The translations under genes were made by a program, and so were the position numbers. A model generated the notes under the pieces. That model was given only the letters and a program-made list of their open reading frames with translations. It had not been told where the DNA came from and ran no database searches. Positions 44,250 to 55,269 of a stretch of 64,000 nucleotides of DNA are shown here, piece by piece. Source of the DNA: Azolla caroliniana (Eukaryota > Polypodiophyta); the NCBI GenBank assembly GCA_043228905.1, contig JBHGNT010000003.1, positions 11,966,001 through 12,030,000 of the forward strand. Direction: 5' to 3'. Every line of letters begins with the position of its first letter. The stretch's first letter is position 1.

Positions 44250-44632
44250 TTTAGAGACATGGACTAATGTAAGCATTCGATAAGCATAGAATATAGATCT
44301 AGATAGACAGACTCGAGCCTCGATTGGCGTCCCATAACACCGCTGTGGCGTCGAGTCATACCTGGTACTGTCGCACTTGCTACAAGAGTTGACCCACCAC
44401 AACACAGAGTCTCGACGTAGTCAACAAGATGATCAAATGAGGGTAGCTAGGCCTCTTATTTATAGCACTCTCAGGCAAGTTCACACTTGGCCTAATGGGT
44501 TGTCTCAATCCCGAGGATTAAAAGTAATCCTCCCCTTCTTTACACTCTCGTTTAACCCTCACACTTATCCACGTGTATAGAATACTACGGTAAATTCTCA
44601 CCACGGCATATTATATGGTCATGCCCGTAACA

Positions 44633-45810
44633 TACTCCCCCTCTTTAAAACATTGCACTCTTGCAATGGAAAGTTAGGGAAGTTAGTTCTAAGAGTATTT
44701 TCGTGTTCCCATGTGGCATCTTTTATTGATTTATCCATCCATTTTATTTTAAATTCTCTTATTTCTCTAGTACGTAATTTTTCTTTTTAACATCGAGAAT
44801 TCTTTCTGGTACATGTGGTTTAGAAGATAATTCTTCAGAAGTAACCAGACTTTCAGTTGTAATTGTATTGTCGCCAAAACCTAGAAGTTCTTTTAGACGA
44901 CTCACATGAAAGACTAGATGAATTTCAAAACCATCGGGAAGAGCGAGACGATAAGCTGATGGCCCAATGTGTTTGAGGACTGTAAATGGTCCACAAAACC
45001 ATGGGGCTAACTTAGCGCACTTACCCATAGACAATGTCTTAGAATTGTGAGGTACATGTACAAATACCTTCTGTCCAAGGTTGAATACACAAGGTTTCCT
45101 ATAATGATCGGCATGAAAACGTGCTCTATCTTGAACTATTTTTATATTATCTCGTGCAATATGCAACATATCTTTCATATCCCGAAGAAAGTTTTGTGTA
45201 CCTCGCAACTCATCATGATGTATTGTTGAGAAGACACTACGCAATAACGTGTGGATTGCGCAACCACACAACGAAGTAGCGAAGAGCCGATCTACCGCGC
45301 AAAGCCACGAAGAAAGACGCAAGCCGAAGCACAGACTTCGCAACTACGCACGCAAGCCGAAGCACAGACTTCGTAACTACGCACAACGCAAGTTGGAGCA
45401 TGGATTCCGCAACTCCGCATAAAGCGAGTCAACGCGAGTCGACACGGACTCCCGAACGTGAATTGAAGCGGATTTCGGATACCGTCTGAAACCAACCCGA
45501 CTTGAGCTTGAGGGGGCGTGTTGAGAATCAAGCTCAACTTGGTCTAGTGTGTGAACTCACCTTGAGAGTGAAGAGACACCTCAACAGTCAAGAGTCACCA
45601 TTATGTCACCACTTTGTATTCTAGCATTTAGTATGAGTCATAGAATCATATTCTATGACACATAACTTATGAGCTTTCACAGTCCCCATGCTCCATGAGC
45701 CTTGTAGTTAATGAAGAGAAAGGGTGACTACATAAAGCACCCTCCTCCCATCTTGTATAATGTTGAGTCTTTCTCCTTTGCTAATATACTTTTACCTTGC
45801 GTATTCCTTG

Positions 45811-45851
<41 letters not shown>

Positions 45852-48800
45852 GTTCACACCTATTCCGCTTCACAAGAATCCATCTCTTGATTCTTTACAT
45901 GTATATTAACATCAATCGGGGCTCGTGGCTAAAAACCATACATCAACATAAAAGGACTATATCCCGTCGACGTATGGTTGGAGTTGTTATAAGCAAACTC
46001 CAAATTTGGGAGATAACGTTCCCATTTTTTTGATTTTGTACCAACGTATGCTCGAATCAATAATTTGATTTACTCGTTCTGTCTGTCCATCGGATTGCGG
46101 ATGATCCGTGGAGCTCATGCTCAACATAGTTTCTAACTTCTTAATGACTTACGTCCAGAAGTCAATAGTAAACATTGGATCTCGATCACTCACGATATCC
46201 ATCGGTAACCCATAAAAATGAAATAACTCGTCAATGAATTGGTAAGCCAATTCAGGAGCTGTTACCATGGTTTTAGTAGAAATAAATCTGGCCATTTTAG
46301 TTAGTCTATCAACCACAACCCAGATGGCATCATGGCCTTTTTGGGTGCAAGGAAGACTAACAATAAAATCCATGGATATAATTTCCCAATTATTATTGGG
46401 AATGTCCAAGGGATGTAAAAGTCCTGCGGCTTTAGGTCACTCAACTTTGTTAACCTGACATTGGTGACATTTAGTCACATAGCTATGTATGTCAGGGCGC
46501 ATCTAAGGCCAATAGAATTGAGTCGAGATGAGAACAAGTGTACGATGTATTCCAGGGTGCTCGGTTGAGGGTGCATCATAGCATTAAAAAAGAATCCTCT
46601 TTTTGACCTCGGGTAAATCTGGAACACAAACCTTCCCATTACGGTAGAGCAGACCGTTAGCAATGTGCAAGTATTCCTTCGAGGATGTGGTGGGGTCTGT
46701 TCCAGACTCAACTCTTGCCCAATATTCAGGTAAATAATTGTCATCAGGATACTCTCCTCGAAGTTTTTTATAAAGATTTGATGATATTTTAGTGAAGCTA
46801 AGCATGTTAACTTCACGGACGCGACTTAGTGCATCAACGATAGTGTTCATGGAACCTATACGATATCGTATGGAAAAATCAAAGTCCTGGATGAAATCAG
46901 CCCATCGTGCCTTACGACCTTTTAGGTCTTGTTGGACACAAAAATATTTCAAGGAGTCGTGGTCCGTAGTTACCACAAAGCGATTTCCATAAAGATAATG
47001 GCGCCATGTTTGGAACGCATGTATAACTGCAAATAATTCCTTTTCTTGAACGGTATACCGACATTGAGAAGAATCAAGTTTCTTACTCTCAAATGCTATT
47101 GGTTTACCATCTTGATATAAGACAGCACCAATAGCATAATTGCTTGCATCGGTTTCAACCTCAAAAGGTTTTGAAGGATCGGGTAAAAGAAGTGAAGGAG
47201 CCTTCAATACCAGGTCCTTGAGTTCCTTAAAGGCGAGGTCTAGTGTAACATTCCAAACAATAGGTTTTGTAGACTTATGTGTTTGACCTTTTAGACGATC
47301 AGTAAACGGTGTCGTCAGTTGGGAGTAATTACGAAGGGATTTTCACAAAAACCCGACAAAACCAAGGAATGATCGAACTTCGCGAATGTTCCGAAGAGTG
47401 GGCCAAACCTTGATTTTCTCGATGCGAGAAGGATCAATTTCAACTCCTCCTTAGGTTATGAGATGTCCAAGATAAGTAATTGATTTCTTGAAGAACTCAC
47501 CTTTTGAGATCTTCGCATAGAACTGTTTGTCACGCAATGTTTGTAAAACAAAGCGAACATGTTTAGCTTGTCCCTATAATGTACGGCTATAAATTAAAAT
47601 ATCATCCAAAAAATAATGACAAATTTTCCAAATTGTTCTCGGCAAATGTCATTCATTTCTTGTTGAAATGTAGCCAGAGCATTGGTCAAAGCAAAAGGCA
47701 TAACCATAAACTCATAATGGCCAGTAGCGAAATCTCATTTTAGGAACATCGTCCTCACTTATACGAATTTGATGGTAGCCAGTACAGAGATCAAGTTTCG
47801 TAAAATGACGAGCTCCCTGGAGACGGTCAATTAGATCGTCAACTCGGGCCAATGGATACAAATTCTTGATCGTCACTTTATTCAAGCGTCGAAAATTAAT
47901 ACACATACGCCATGTGCCCTCTTTCTTTTTAACCAACAAAACTGTGCACCCCATGGAGATTTACTATAACGTATATAACCCATTCGTAAATAGTCCTTGA
48001 GTTGCTTAGATACATCATCCTCTTCGGATCAACTTAAGCGATAAGGAGGTATACTTATTGGTGCAACACCAGGTACCATATCTATACGATATGTTAATTG
48101 AACCGAGACATTATCGATATTGTAAACGTGAATGTCCTGATCAAGTACACAATAAAATAAAGTAGAACAAGACAACTCGGATATTGATGGAGAGGAAACA
48201 ATCGAGAGGGATTGTTTTTTTACACATTGAATAAATGAGTACAATCGTTCAGTACAAAAGTTATTGAATGATGAACCCAATCAATAGATAAAGAAGAGTT
48301 TTAATTATAAAACCAGGGATAACCCAGTATTACAACAGTGGTACAAGGATTCATTACATGGAAGTCTACTTCCTCTATATAAGTATCAATAGAAATTCCT
48401 AATGAATGAATCGCCCCGTTGATGTATTGTACTCTTCCATCAGCCATGTGCACCCTATAGGTGTGATCACTTACAGTGGGTTGGACTCCCCATATTTGAA
48501 CCGAACGATCATTCCGAAAGTTGTGTGAGCTTCCCGAATCAAACAAAAATTCTACAGGAGATTCATTGATATACCCGTTTGCACGTAGTAAATCATTGGG
48601 ACCCAATACATAGTGAGGGAAAGAACATTGACAATTACTTAAATGATGTGTATAGACCTGACGAACATTAGGAATCTGACCTTTATGATCTGTAGCTTTT
48701 GCTTTGTTGTCGTGCCCTTTCCATTGGAGCTTTCGACATTGTTCTTTTGTATGACCCTTCTTTCTGCAGAATACACACAAAGGATGTTGTCGCTTACAAT

Positions 48801-49614
48801 CGCGATCCATGAATTCGTTGCGTGTCTTGCATTTCCCAGCGAATTGCGACTACTTAGTCCTGGGTGCTTCGTTGGGTTTGTTATGGTCCTTCTTCGAAGT
48901 GCGTTGATAGCGAAGAACTATTTCAACTACCTCTTTGAAGGATTTTGGATCATTATCGTGCACTATCCAGTGATAGTCCGAATTGGGGATGTCATTGACA
49001 AAACAAGTTATTAACCAATTGTCCCCTTCTAGACCTGATTTTTGGATTTGGGTTCTAGCATGGTGAACATAGTCTTCTAGTGAGGAAAACTTCCTGCTAT
49101 AGAGGTTCATTAAAGCTTGTGCTGCCTCAGTTCGAGAGGGAGGTTGCAGAAATTGGCCCTTGAAAACTGTGACCAAAATGTGTCCAAGTATCGGGCAATT
49201 TCCCCAAAGTACGGAGCCCACGCTAGTAGGCGGCAGTCTTACCCCCTAGTTCTTGGCCGACATATGCAATCTTCGTACTATCTGGCGTGGGATAGAGCTC
49301 AAAATGAGACTCCCATCGGCCCAGCCACGTGGAGATTGCTTCTTCGGTTCTTTCCTTTTTTTCTCCCGTAAACGGTTAACGACAAACGATGGTTCACCGT
49401 GTCGCTCATCAGGTCTATTAGTCTCACGTTGTAAACTAATGACACGTGCCTCGAGAGCACTTTGAGATTGCCGAAGTTCGGTCATCTGTTGAGCGGTGAA
49501 ACTAAGGTATTGGCTTATTTGCGAAAAATACTTCTCAATGGACATTTGTCCAGGAGGATTCCCTTGAGTTCCTTCAACTTGAGCGGATGACATTGGGTCG
49601 TTATTTCGAGCCAT
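44633..49614 (-). pseudogene. OUT2 gag-pol, broken
   Basis: From the right: gag start MARNNDPMSSAQVEG (49614), gag core DYVHHARTQIQKSGLEGDNW (about 49050), CCHC CVFCRKKGHTKEQC (about 48750), protease FLFDSGSSHNF (about 48540, catalytic motif intact), reverse transcriptase [15 protein letters not shown] and [13 protein letters not shown] (47712-47954) with an LDDILIYSRT active site near 47585-47610, RNase H VETDASNYAIGAVLYQDG (about 47130) to RIGSMNTIVDALSRV, integrase MDFIVSLPCTQKGHD and SDRDPMF (46149-46409), and IN C-terminus GPFTVLKHIG with a chromodomain start ERILDVKKK (44759-45223). Multiple shifts and stops. An insertion splits integrase at 45224-45899. Confidence 0.88.
45224..45899 (+). 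mobile_element. Deletion derivative of a TGTTGAG-family Copia element
   Basis: Exact TSD TGTAT (45219-45223 and 45900-45904); OUT1 keeps the empty site at 10797-10801. The left end has only nine bases of LTR (TGTTGAGAA), then about 285 bp of internal 3' sequence, the polypurine tract TTGAGGGGGCG and a full 3' LTR 45519-45899. Most of the 5' LTR and all coding capacity are gone. Internal sequence contains direct repeats of CGCAAGCCGAAGCACAGACT near 45320-45380. Confidence 0.9.
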
Positions 49615-51303
49615 TGAATGTTTATTTCTGGAAAAGAAATAGGATAAGGTCAGAGAGACAGTCATAACATCATGTTGTGATGTAAACATATCATGGGCAA
49701 ACATTAATCGATATCATGATCTCACGTCAATACCCCTCTAGACGTATGGGATGAGGTTCAAGATCAGGTTACTATGGTAACACAAAGGTGTTTTGAAAAC
49801 CATGGGGGTGACAATTTAATGTCTTTCTCTGATCTCTATATCGATTTTTTTCATGGCGGCTCCCCGAGGCTCAACCATGTATGTTCGTGTCATGAATAGT
49901 TTATACACGAAAAACATGTTAACAATAAACTATGTTTCAGTGCCCACATATGTGGTTTCGGCTCTTTAAGTCCTATTACGAGGACCCCGAAGTGCACTTA
50001 GACCTCAATTCTAAACATGTGTTATAGTCATATGTATCAACGATGTTGTATGGTCTTGGTCATATTTGAACTTGAGACCTCGAGAACAATTGCACTAAAC
50101 ACTTGAGCCAACCAAGTAGGTTGCTCTTCTTGAATGTTTAATGTTTCATGTATATAAGAGATATGCGAGGCATTTGCCCATATATGTTTTTTTTAAAAGA
50201 AACATATATGTCAAGAGTCCTTATTTCCCCCTCGTTTACTACAAAATATGTTGGTACGTTACCTAACCTCAAGTCTTGTAATTACAATGGCATGCGCCAA
50301 AGTGCAACCTAATGGTCAAGCCAAATAAGCCCTCTTTTCGTAGTAGGCCCACGTGGCCCATCACATGGTTACGCCATTACGAATGCCTCTCGTAAGAATG
50401 GTCTCATGGTGGCATCGTCCATGTAACAAGGGAGGGATGTTGGATATGTGTGTCATAGGAGCGACCTCACATGAAGTGGATCAAGCCCTATGTTCTCAAC
50501 TTCATTGTGGCTATAGGCATTTCTTTATTTAATAAAATCGAAGTCGCCAATGGGAATGTTAATAATAATAAATTGTTGAAAAAAGGGATTGTGACCACGC
50601 CATTCTCACAAAAATGTGAGGACGGCAACCAAGATACTTTCCCCGAAAAGGATAACATATAAAGAGCACGTAATATCAAATATACACATATGTTTATTTA
50701 TCACATATATACAGTCAAACACATATACACGTGACCATATATGCATATATTAAAAAAAATCGTAACATCAAATAGCCAACATATGATGAAATCGAGACAC
50801 GTAATCGAGGCATATACCTCTACGCACACAAGACATCCAAAAATAAGGGTTAATACGCAATTGAGGTATTGACCTCTTATGCATACGAGACCAAACGCAT
50901 ATCATTTACAACAAATCGAGATAGTGACCTCATACGCAAACGTAACATATGTTTGTGAACGTAATACGCAATTGAGGTATTAACCTCGTGCGCATACGAC
51001 ACTCATCACATATTCAATATACGTCAAATGAGGTATTGACCTCATACATATATGTAAACGTTTTATACAACCAATGAATTACCACTACAACATCATTGAA
51101 TTAATGAAAAAAATCTACATATTAACCATACACATGATTAGATGGGAGAAGAAAAAATAGACAAAAAAAAACAAGAAAGATTACCGAAGTTCCTTTGTTG
51201 ATCCTTGTCTGCATGAAGGCCGACCGCATGTACATCGATCGCCATTAATCAAGAACAGAAAAGACAACAAAAGAAACATTAGAAAATGAGCTCTGATACC
51301 AAC
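49615..51303 (-). other. OUT2 long untranslated leader
   Basis: About 1.69 kb between gag start and primer site, with no gene. Carries the tRNA-like piece (about 50057-50118), the intact target sites of the DNA transposon (ACAT, 50686-50689) and G1 (ACGC, 50966-50969), and direct repeats of GAGGTATTGACCTC (about 50860, 50970, 51030). Confidence 0.8.
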
Positions 51304-51758
51304 TTTTAGAGACATGGACTAATGTAAGCATTAGATAAGGATAGAATATAGATCTAGATAGAAAAGAGAGAGAGAAAGAAGGGTGTTGATCCACCCGACC
51401 ACCCCCGAGCGAAGGGATCGAGACAGACTCGAGCCTCGATCGGCGTCCCATACCACCGTTGTGGTGTCAAGTCGTACCTGGTGCTGGCACGCTCACTACA
51501 AGAGTTGACCCACCACAAGACAGAGTCTCAACGTAGTCCACAAGACGATCAAATGAGGGTAGCTAGGCCTCTTATTTATAGCGATACCCAAGGCCCCCAG
51601 GCAAGTTCACACTTGGCCTAATGGGTTGTCTCAATCCCGAGGATTAAAAGTAATCCTCCCCTTCTTTACACTCTCGTTTAACCCTCACACTTATCCACGT
51701 GTATAGAATACTACGGTAAATTCTAACAACGGGATATTATATCGTCATGCTCGTAACA
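51304..51758 (-). repeat. 5' LTR of OUT2
   Basis: 455 bp, plus-strand TTTAGAGACATGG to CGTAACA. Contains CTTATTTATAG (TATA-like on plus) and CCCAAGGCCCCCAGGC near 51590. Confidence 0.87.
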
Positions 51759-51759
51759 A

Positions 51760-52990
51760 CCGATCCACCCGACCACCCCCGAGCGAAGGGATCGAGATAG
51801 ACTTGAGCCTCGATTGGCGTCCCATACCATCGGCGTGGCGTCAAGTTGTACTTGGTGCTGGCGCGCTCGCTACAAAAGTTGATCCACCACGAAACAGAGT
51901 CTCGACGTAGTCAACAAAATGATGAAATGAGGGTAGCTAGCAAGGTTGTTAGGTACGTTAGGTACGGTACGGATACCATACGTATTTAACGTATTAATAC
52001 CCGTATAGTACCTCCCAATTTAAAAATATGTTAAATACGTTTTCTTAATATGTTAAATACTTATCAAATACGTTAAATACGTATTTTACATATAGTACGT
52101 TAAATACTTCTAGAATTTGAAAATTATTTACCTTTCTAAAAAATATCTATAATATTGTAAAAAACATCTATGTTTACACAATTTTGTGACGTACAATATA
52201 GTTCTATATCCTAAAATGCATATAAGACATTTGAACATTTCACATCCTAAAATATTTGTAGTAATATAGATGTTAGCATTCCCTTATTCTATAAATCAGT
52301 GTAAGTGTGTATCACGATGTTCTACTTCAAATTGTAATTATTTACAATTATGCCTTCATAGATTGACGAATCGTCTACGATTATCACGTTCATGATAGGT
52401 TTCTCTTTTCTTCGTTTTCTTCTTCTTCTTCTTCTTCTTCTTCTTCTATCTTTTGCGATTATCACACTCAAGACAAGTTTATGTCTTCTTTTCTCTCTCC
52501 TTCTTCTTCCTCTTCATCTTCTTAATCGTCGTCTCTTCTATTCTTCTTTCTTCCTTCCTTTGGCTTCTTTTTCACGAAAATCTTTTTTTTCTTTTGCATT
52601 TTGTTAGGGTTTTACTTACATTCTCTTTATAAATACGTATTATACCTATTTTTTATAAATACGTTAAATACCATATTGGACAAACGTACATGATATTTGA
52701 CTAAACAACATTGAGGTATAGTACGTATTATACAAATGATGAGGTACTATACGTATTTAAACGTTAAATACGGGTACGTAAACAACCATGGTAGCTAGGC
52801 CTCTTATTTATAGCAATACCCAAGGCCCCCAGGCAAGTTCACACTTGGCGTAATGGGTTGTCTCAATCCAGAGGATTAAAAGTAATCCTCCCCTTCTTTA
52901 CACTCTCATTTCACCCTCACACGTATCCACGTGTCTAGAATAGTACGGTAAATTCTCACCACGGGATATTATATGGTCATGCCCGTAACA
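51760..52990 (-). repeat. OUT1 5' LTR, outer part, holding a MITE
   Basis: Resumes at CCGATCCACCCGACC the OUT1 LTR broken at 44249 and ends CGTAACA before the AAGAA TSD. Without the MITE (51941-52790) and one TSD copy it is about 373 bp. Confidence 0.8.
51941..52790. mobile_element. Non-autonomous hAT-type MITE, 850 bp
   Basis: Exact 8-bp TSD GTAGCTAG (51933-51940 and 52791-52798); other OUT LTRs show a single copy, for example 44443-44450. Imperfect terminal inverted repeats begin CAAGGTTGTT on the left and CATGGTTGTT on the right complement, with further ACGTTAAATACG-type repeats inside (52035-52110 and 52740-52775). The interior has a (TTC)n tract at 52418-52446 and no credible gene. An 8-bp TSD and CA..G ends are typical of hAT elements. 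Confidence 0.85.
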
Positions 52991-53560
52991 AAGAACCAGA
53001 CAATTGTAGAGGCAGCCAGGACAATGTTGGACGAGAAGAGCATGTCAATGTTCTATTGTGCCAAAGCCACTAGGATGGTTGTCTACATCTAGAATTGGAT
53101 TTATACACATGGAGCCAAAGTGTGCTGCATGAGATGTATTTTGGAAGGAAGTCGAATTTGGCACACTGGAGGGTGTTTCGCAATATAGCATATGTGCACC
53201 TACCTTATGAGAAATGGAAGAATCTTGATGCCAAAGTTGAGAAATGTATATTGGTCGTCTACTTGCATGAGCAGAAGGGATATAAGTGTTATAACCCTTG
53301 GACTAAATAGGTGTGAGTAAGCCGCGATGTCGTCTTTTTTATCGGCTTCGTGGTACTCACTTCTGGCTACTCCGATTGTTACCCTTAGGAAGCTCACAAG
53401 TGGAAGGGCCAGAGGAGTGACATGTGGAAGATCCGAAGTTGATTCGAATGATGCCGAATCCGACAAAGGGAAAAGACAATATGAACAAAGTTGAATCGGA
53501 TACCAAAACGGTGCTTATGTAACCCTGCATCCTTACCTATAAAAAGGAGCATGAACATTG
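52991..53560 (+). pseudogene. HC integrase C-terminal remnant
   Basis: Opens KNQTIVEAARTMLDEKSMSM, the helix after the integrase Glu, broken from its N-terminal side at 9841. Continues from 53130 with HWRVFRNIAYVHLPYEKWKN, LDAKVEKCI and EQKGYKCYNPWTK, the conserved linker between Copia integrase and reverse transcriptase. Stops and shifts are present. Reverse transcriptase is absent. Confidence 0.75.
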
Positions 53561-53946
53561 TATTCAAATGTATGTTAATCAATTGTGTATTGCCTTACAT
53601 TTCTGCTTACATTACCATAGTATGTTTGTGTTAATCTCTTATGTTAATTTTTGTGTGATGGACCGGTTGGCGGTGTAGCCGATCTGGATCGTTGTTAGTG
53701 TCTGATTCGGACTGTGCAATTGTTATTCTGGGTCGGATTGTGTGAAGATCTGCCGAACCCTATTCATTCAGGAACTATAACCTAATTTGACTATTACCAA
53801 TTTCTCATTATTGTCTATGAAACTTTGCCATCATTCTTACCACGATCTTTGGTGAAGGTTACTTAGTAATTGAGTATCCGATCGTGCTCCTAGGGATTAG
53901 GAACACAAAAAATTTATTCCGGGTCAGTGATAGTTTCCCTATCACC
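53561..53946. other. Unassigned sequence after HC
   Basis: No open frame. Repeated GTGTTAATCTCTTATGTTAA-type text and CCGATCTGGATCG could be LTR debris, but no second copy in the window confirms it. Confidence 0.3.
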
Positions 53947-54240
53947 TTACCCAGTTCCGGTCGTGGTGCTGGTGCTAGTTTTCTTGTTGCTTTGGCCGAT
54001 TCCAGTGATGGTTTTGCTTCTACGGGTTTGGCTTCCTCCTCCGCTTCCTTTGCTCTCTGCCACTGATTTTTTAGGTTTCAATGGTCTCAGAGCATCTTGA
54101 AGGACCTCCTCTTGCCATTCATCCTCCAGAGTTTCTAACATCTCCAAGAGCTTAGACTTCTTCCGCGTTACTGCGTCCTCATCTTGTCGGCGCTTCTTGA
54201 TTGCTTCTATTGCCAACCACGGTGGCGCCAACATGGACAA
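53947..54240 (-). CDS. Short charged ORF, possible gag fragment
   Basis: 97 codons from ATG: a helical, highly charged stretch (IEAIKKRRQDEDAVTRKKSK, LEDEWQEEVLQDALRPL) and a Ser/Thr/Gly-rich end. I do not recognise the family. Composition recalls retrotransposon gag pieces, and retroelement debris lies on both sides. Confidence 0.3.
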   Translation of the reverse strand: MSMLAPPWLAIEAIKKRRQDEDAVTRKKSKLLEMLETLEDEWQEEVLQDALRPLKPKKSVAESKGSGGGSQTRRSKTITGIGQSNKKTSTSTTTGTG

Positions 54241-54700
54241 CCATTATGCCACTATTGGCATTGCTTTCTTACCGTTCTAGATTGTGATGTGTGATGATTG
54301 CTTGGTGTAAAGCATCTGCCGCGATCATCACCCAATCAACCGGTGCTTCTTCGTAAGCCGTGATGATGAAGCCTGCATGATTCTTGGCTTGGACGTAGGC
54401 TTTGAATGTAGAAATCCCACCACCAACAACAATTTAGCAACTTCGTTGAACAACAAATCTCATCCACCCTGTGTGCGGTATGCCTTTGATGCCGCCACGT
54501 ATTCTCCGAAATATCCTTCCAAAACTTCATCATATAGATTTTCCACCAATCATAGCCCCCCTCATGGTATTCTGACCACTGTTTGCAGGATTACAACATA
54601 TTAGCAATCAACATTAATCTTTACTGCGATAGCCACTGGTGCAGGGTGTAGCACCACTTCGGCCACTATGAGTAGGCCGGATATTGGACTTGAACCTCGT
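54241..54700. other. Unassigned sequence
   Basis: Frames are short and unconvincing. Likely retroelement debris between the ORF at 53947 and the integrase fragment at 54701. Confidence 0.3.
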
Positions 54701-55110
54701 TCAATATGCCCAAAGTGCACTATGAAGTGTTGAATCCCAATCTGTCCAATTTTCATTCACAATCTTCCTCAAAATCATTTGCAACATCTTATTTGTGGAC
54801 TCCACCAGTCCGTTTGCTTGCAGATAGTACGAGGTGCTCTTTTTGTGGGCATCAACAGAATAAGACGTTAATCCGTCAATGACCTTATTAATGAAATTCC
54901 CTCCTTGATAACTTACCAATTTGATCGGACAGCCGAATCGGCACCAGATGTATTCGTAAAGGAACTTGGCCATGGACGTTGTCGTGTTATCCCGGAGCAT
55001 TTTTGCCTCTACCCACTTTGTACAATAATATGTAGCTACTATGATGTAGTGATTGCTAGTTCATGTTGCTCCTGGCTTGAAGGGTCCTACAAAGTCAAAT
55101 CTATCAGGGA
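54701..55110 (-). pseudogene. Gypsy integrase core fragment (Tat/Athila-like)
   Basis: Read right to left: HYIIVATYYCTKWVEAKMLR, then FLYEYIWCRFGCPIKLVSYQ, GGNFINKVIDGLT, YYLQANGLVESTNKMLQMIL, RKIVNENWTDWDSTLHSALWAY. This is the DDE core style (QGG..F..., NG..ES.NK) of plant Tat/Athila Gypsy integrases. The middle Asp of SDQGG reads Tyr (SYQGG), so it is inactive. The sequence stops abruptly at WAY. Confidence 0.8.
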
Positions 55111-55202
55111 TAGTACAAGAGCGAGGAGAATTAGTACTAAAGATAGAGGAGAAGAATGACGATTAGTACTACGAATGGAAAGAGTGTGTGAGAATCACAA
55201 GA

Positions 55203-55204
<2 letters not shown>

Positions 55205-55250
<46 letters not shown>
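55205..55250. repeat. (GA)n microsatellite
   Basis: About 20 uninterrupted GA units at the joint between the minus-strand Tat-like fragment and the plus-strand chromovirus fragment. Confidence 0.95.
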
Positions 55251-55253
<3 letters not shown>

Positions 55254-55269
55254 TGATGACAACAAGAAG

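Larger units (their letters stand above)
44250..51758 (-). mobile_element. Chromovirus-type Gypsy element OUT2, inserted in the OUT1 5' LTR
   Basis: 5' LTR 51304-51758, primer site 51290-51301 (GCTCTGATACCA on plus, i.e. TGGTATCAGAGC), leader to 49615, gag ATG at 49614, pol, polypurine tract AAAGAGGGGGAGTA (44633-44646 complement), 3' LTR 44250-44632. Both OUT2 LTRs start TTTAGAGACATGG, unlike OUT1. The flanks TCGAT and CCGAT are an imperfect TSD. The 3' LTR lacks about 60-70 bp present in the 5' copy. Confidence 0.88.
9842..52990 (-). mobile_element. Chromovirus-type Gypsy element OUT1, minus strand, heavily interrupted
   Basis: TSD AAGAA flanks the whole stack. OUT1 sequence is found at 9842-11941, 17272-20916, 31792-32040, 43826-44249, 51759-51940 and 52791-52990. 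Its 5' LTR is on the right, split by OUT2 and a hAT MITE. Its 3' LTR is on the left (9842-10224). OUT2 is a sister copy, and gives empty sites for C2 (47071-47075), the DNA transposon (50686-50689) and G1 (50966-50969). All coding frames are broken. Confidence 0.9.
3049..53560 (+). mobile_element. Ty1/Copia host element HC, oldest layer, split by insertions
   Basis: HC is visible as 3049-4059, 8544-9841 and 52991 to about 53560. The joints are exact: C1 is flanked by ATTCC (4055-4059 and 8539-8543), and the OUT1 stack by AAGAA (9837-9841 and 52991-52995). Reading across the second joint restores the integrase motif that follows the catalytic Glu. HC belongs with C1 and C5 in a family whose LTRs begin TGTTGAG and whose gag starts with a SSL..EKL.R.NY motif. 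No reverse transcriptase and no 3' LTR are recognisable after 53560. Confidence 0.75.

Noticed and set aside
53947-54240. A host gene exon
   Set aside because: The charged ORF is short, without homology that I recognise, and is boxed in by retroelement debris on both sides.
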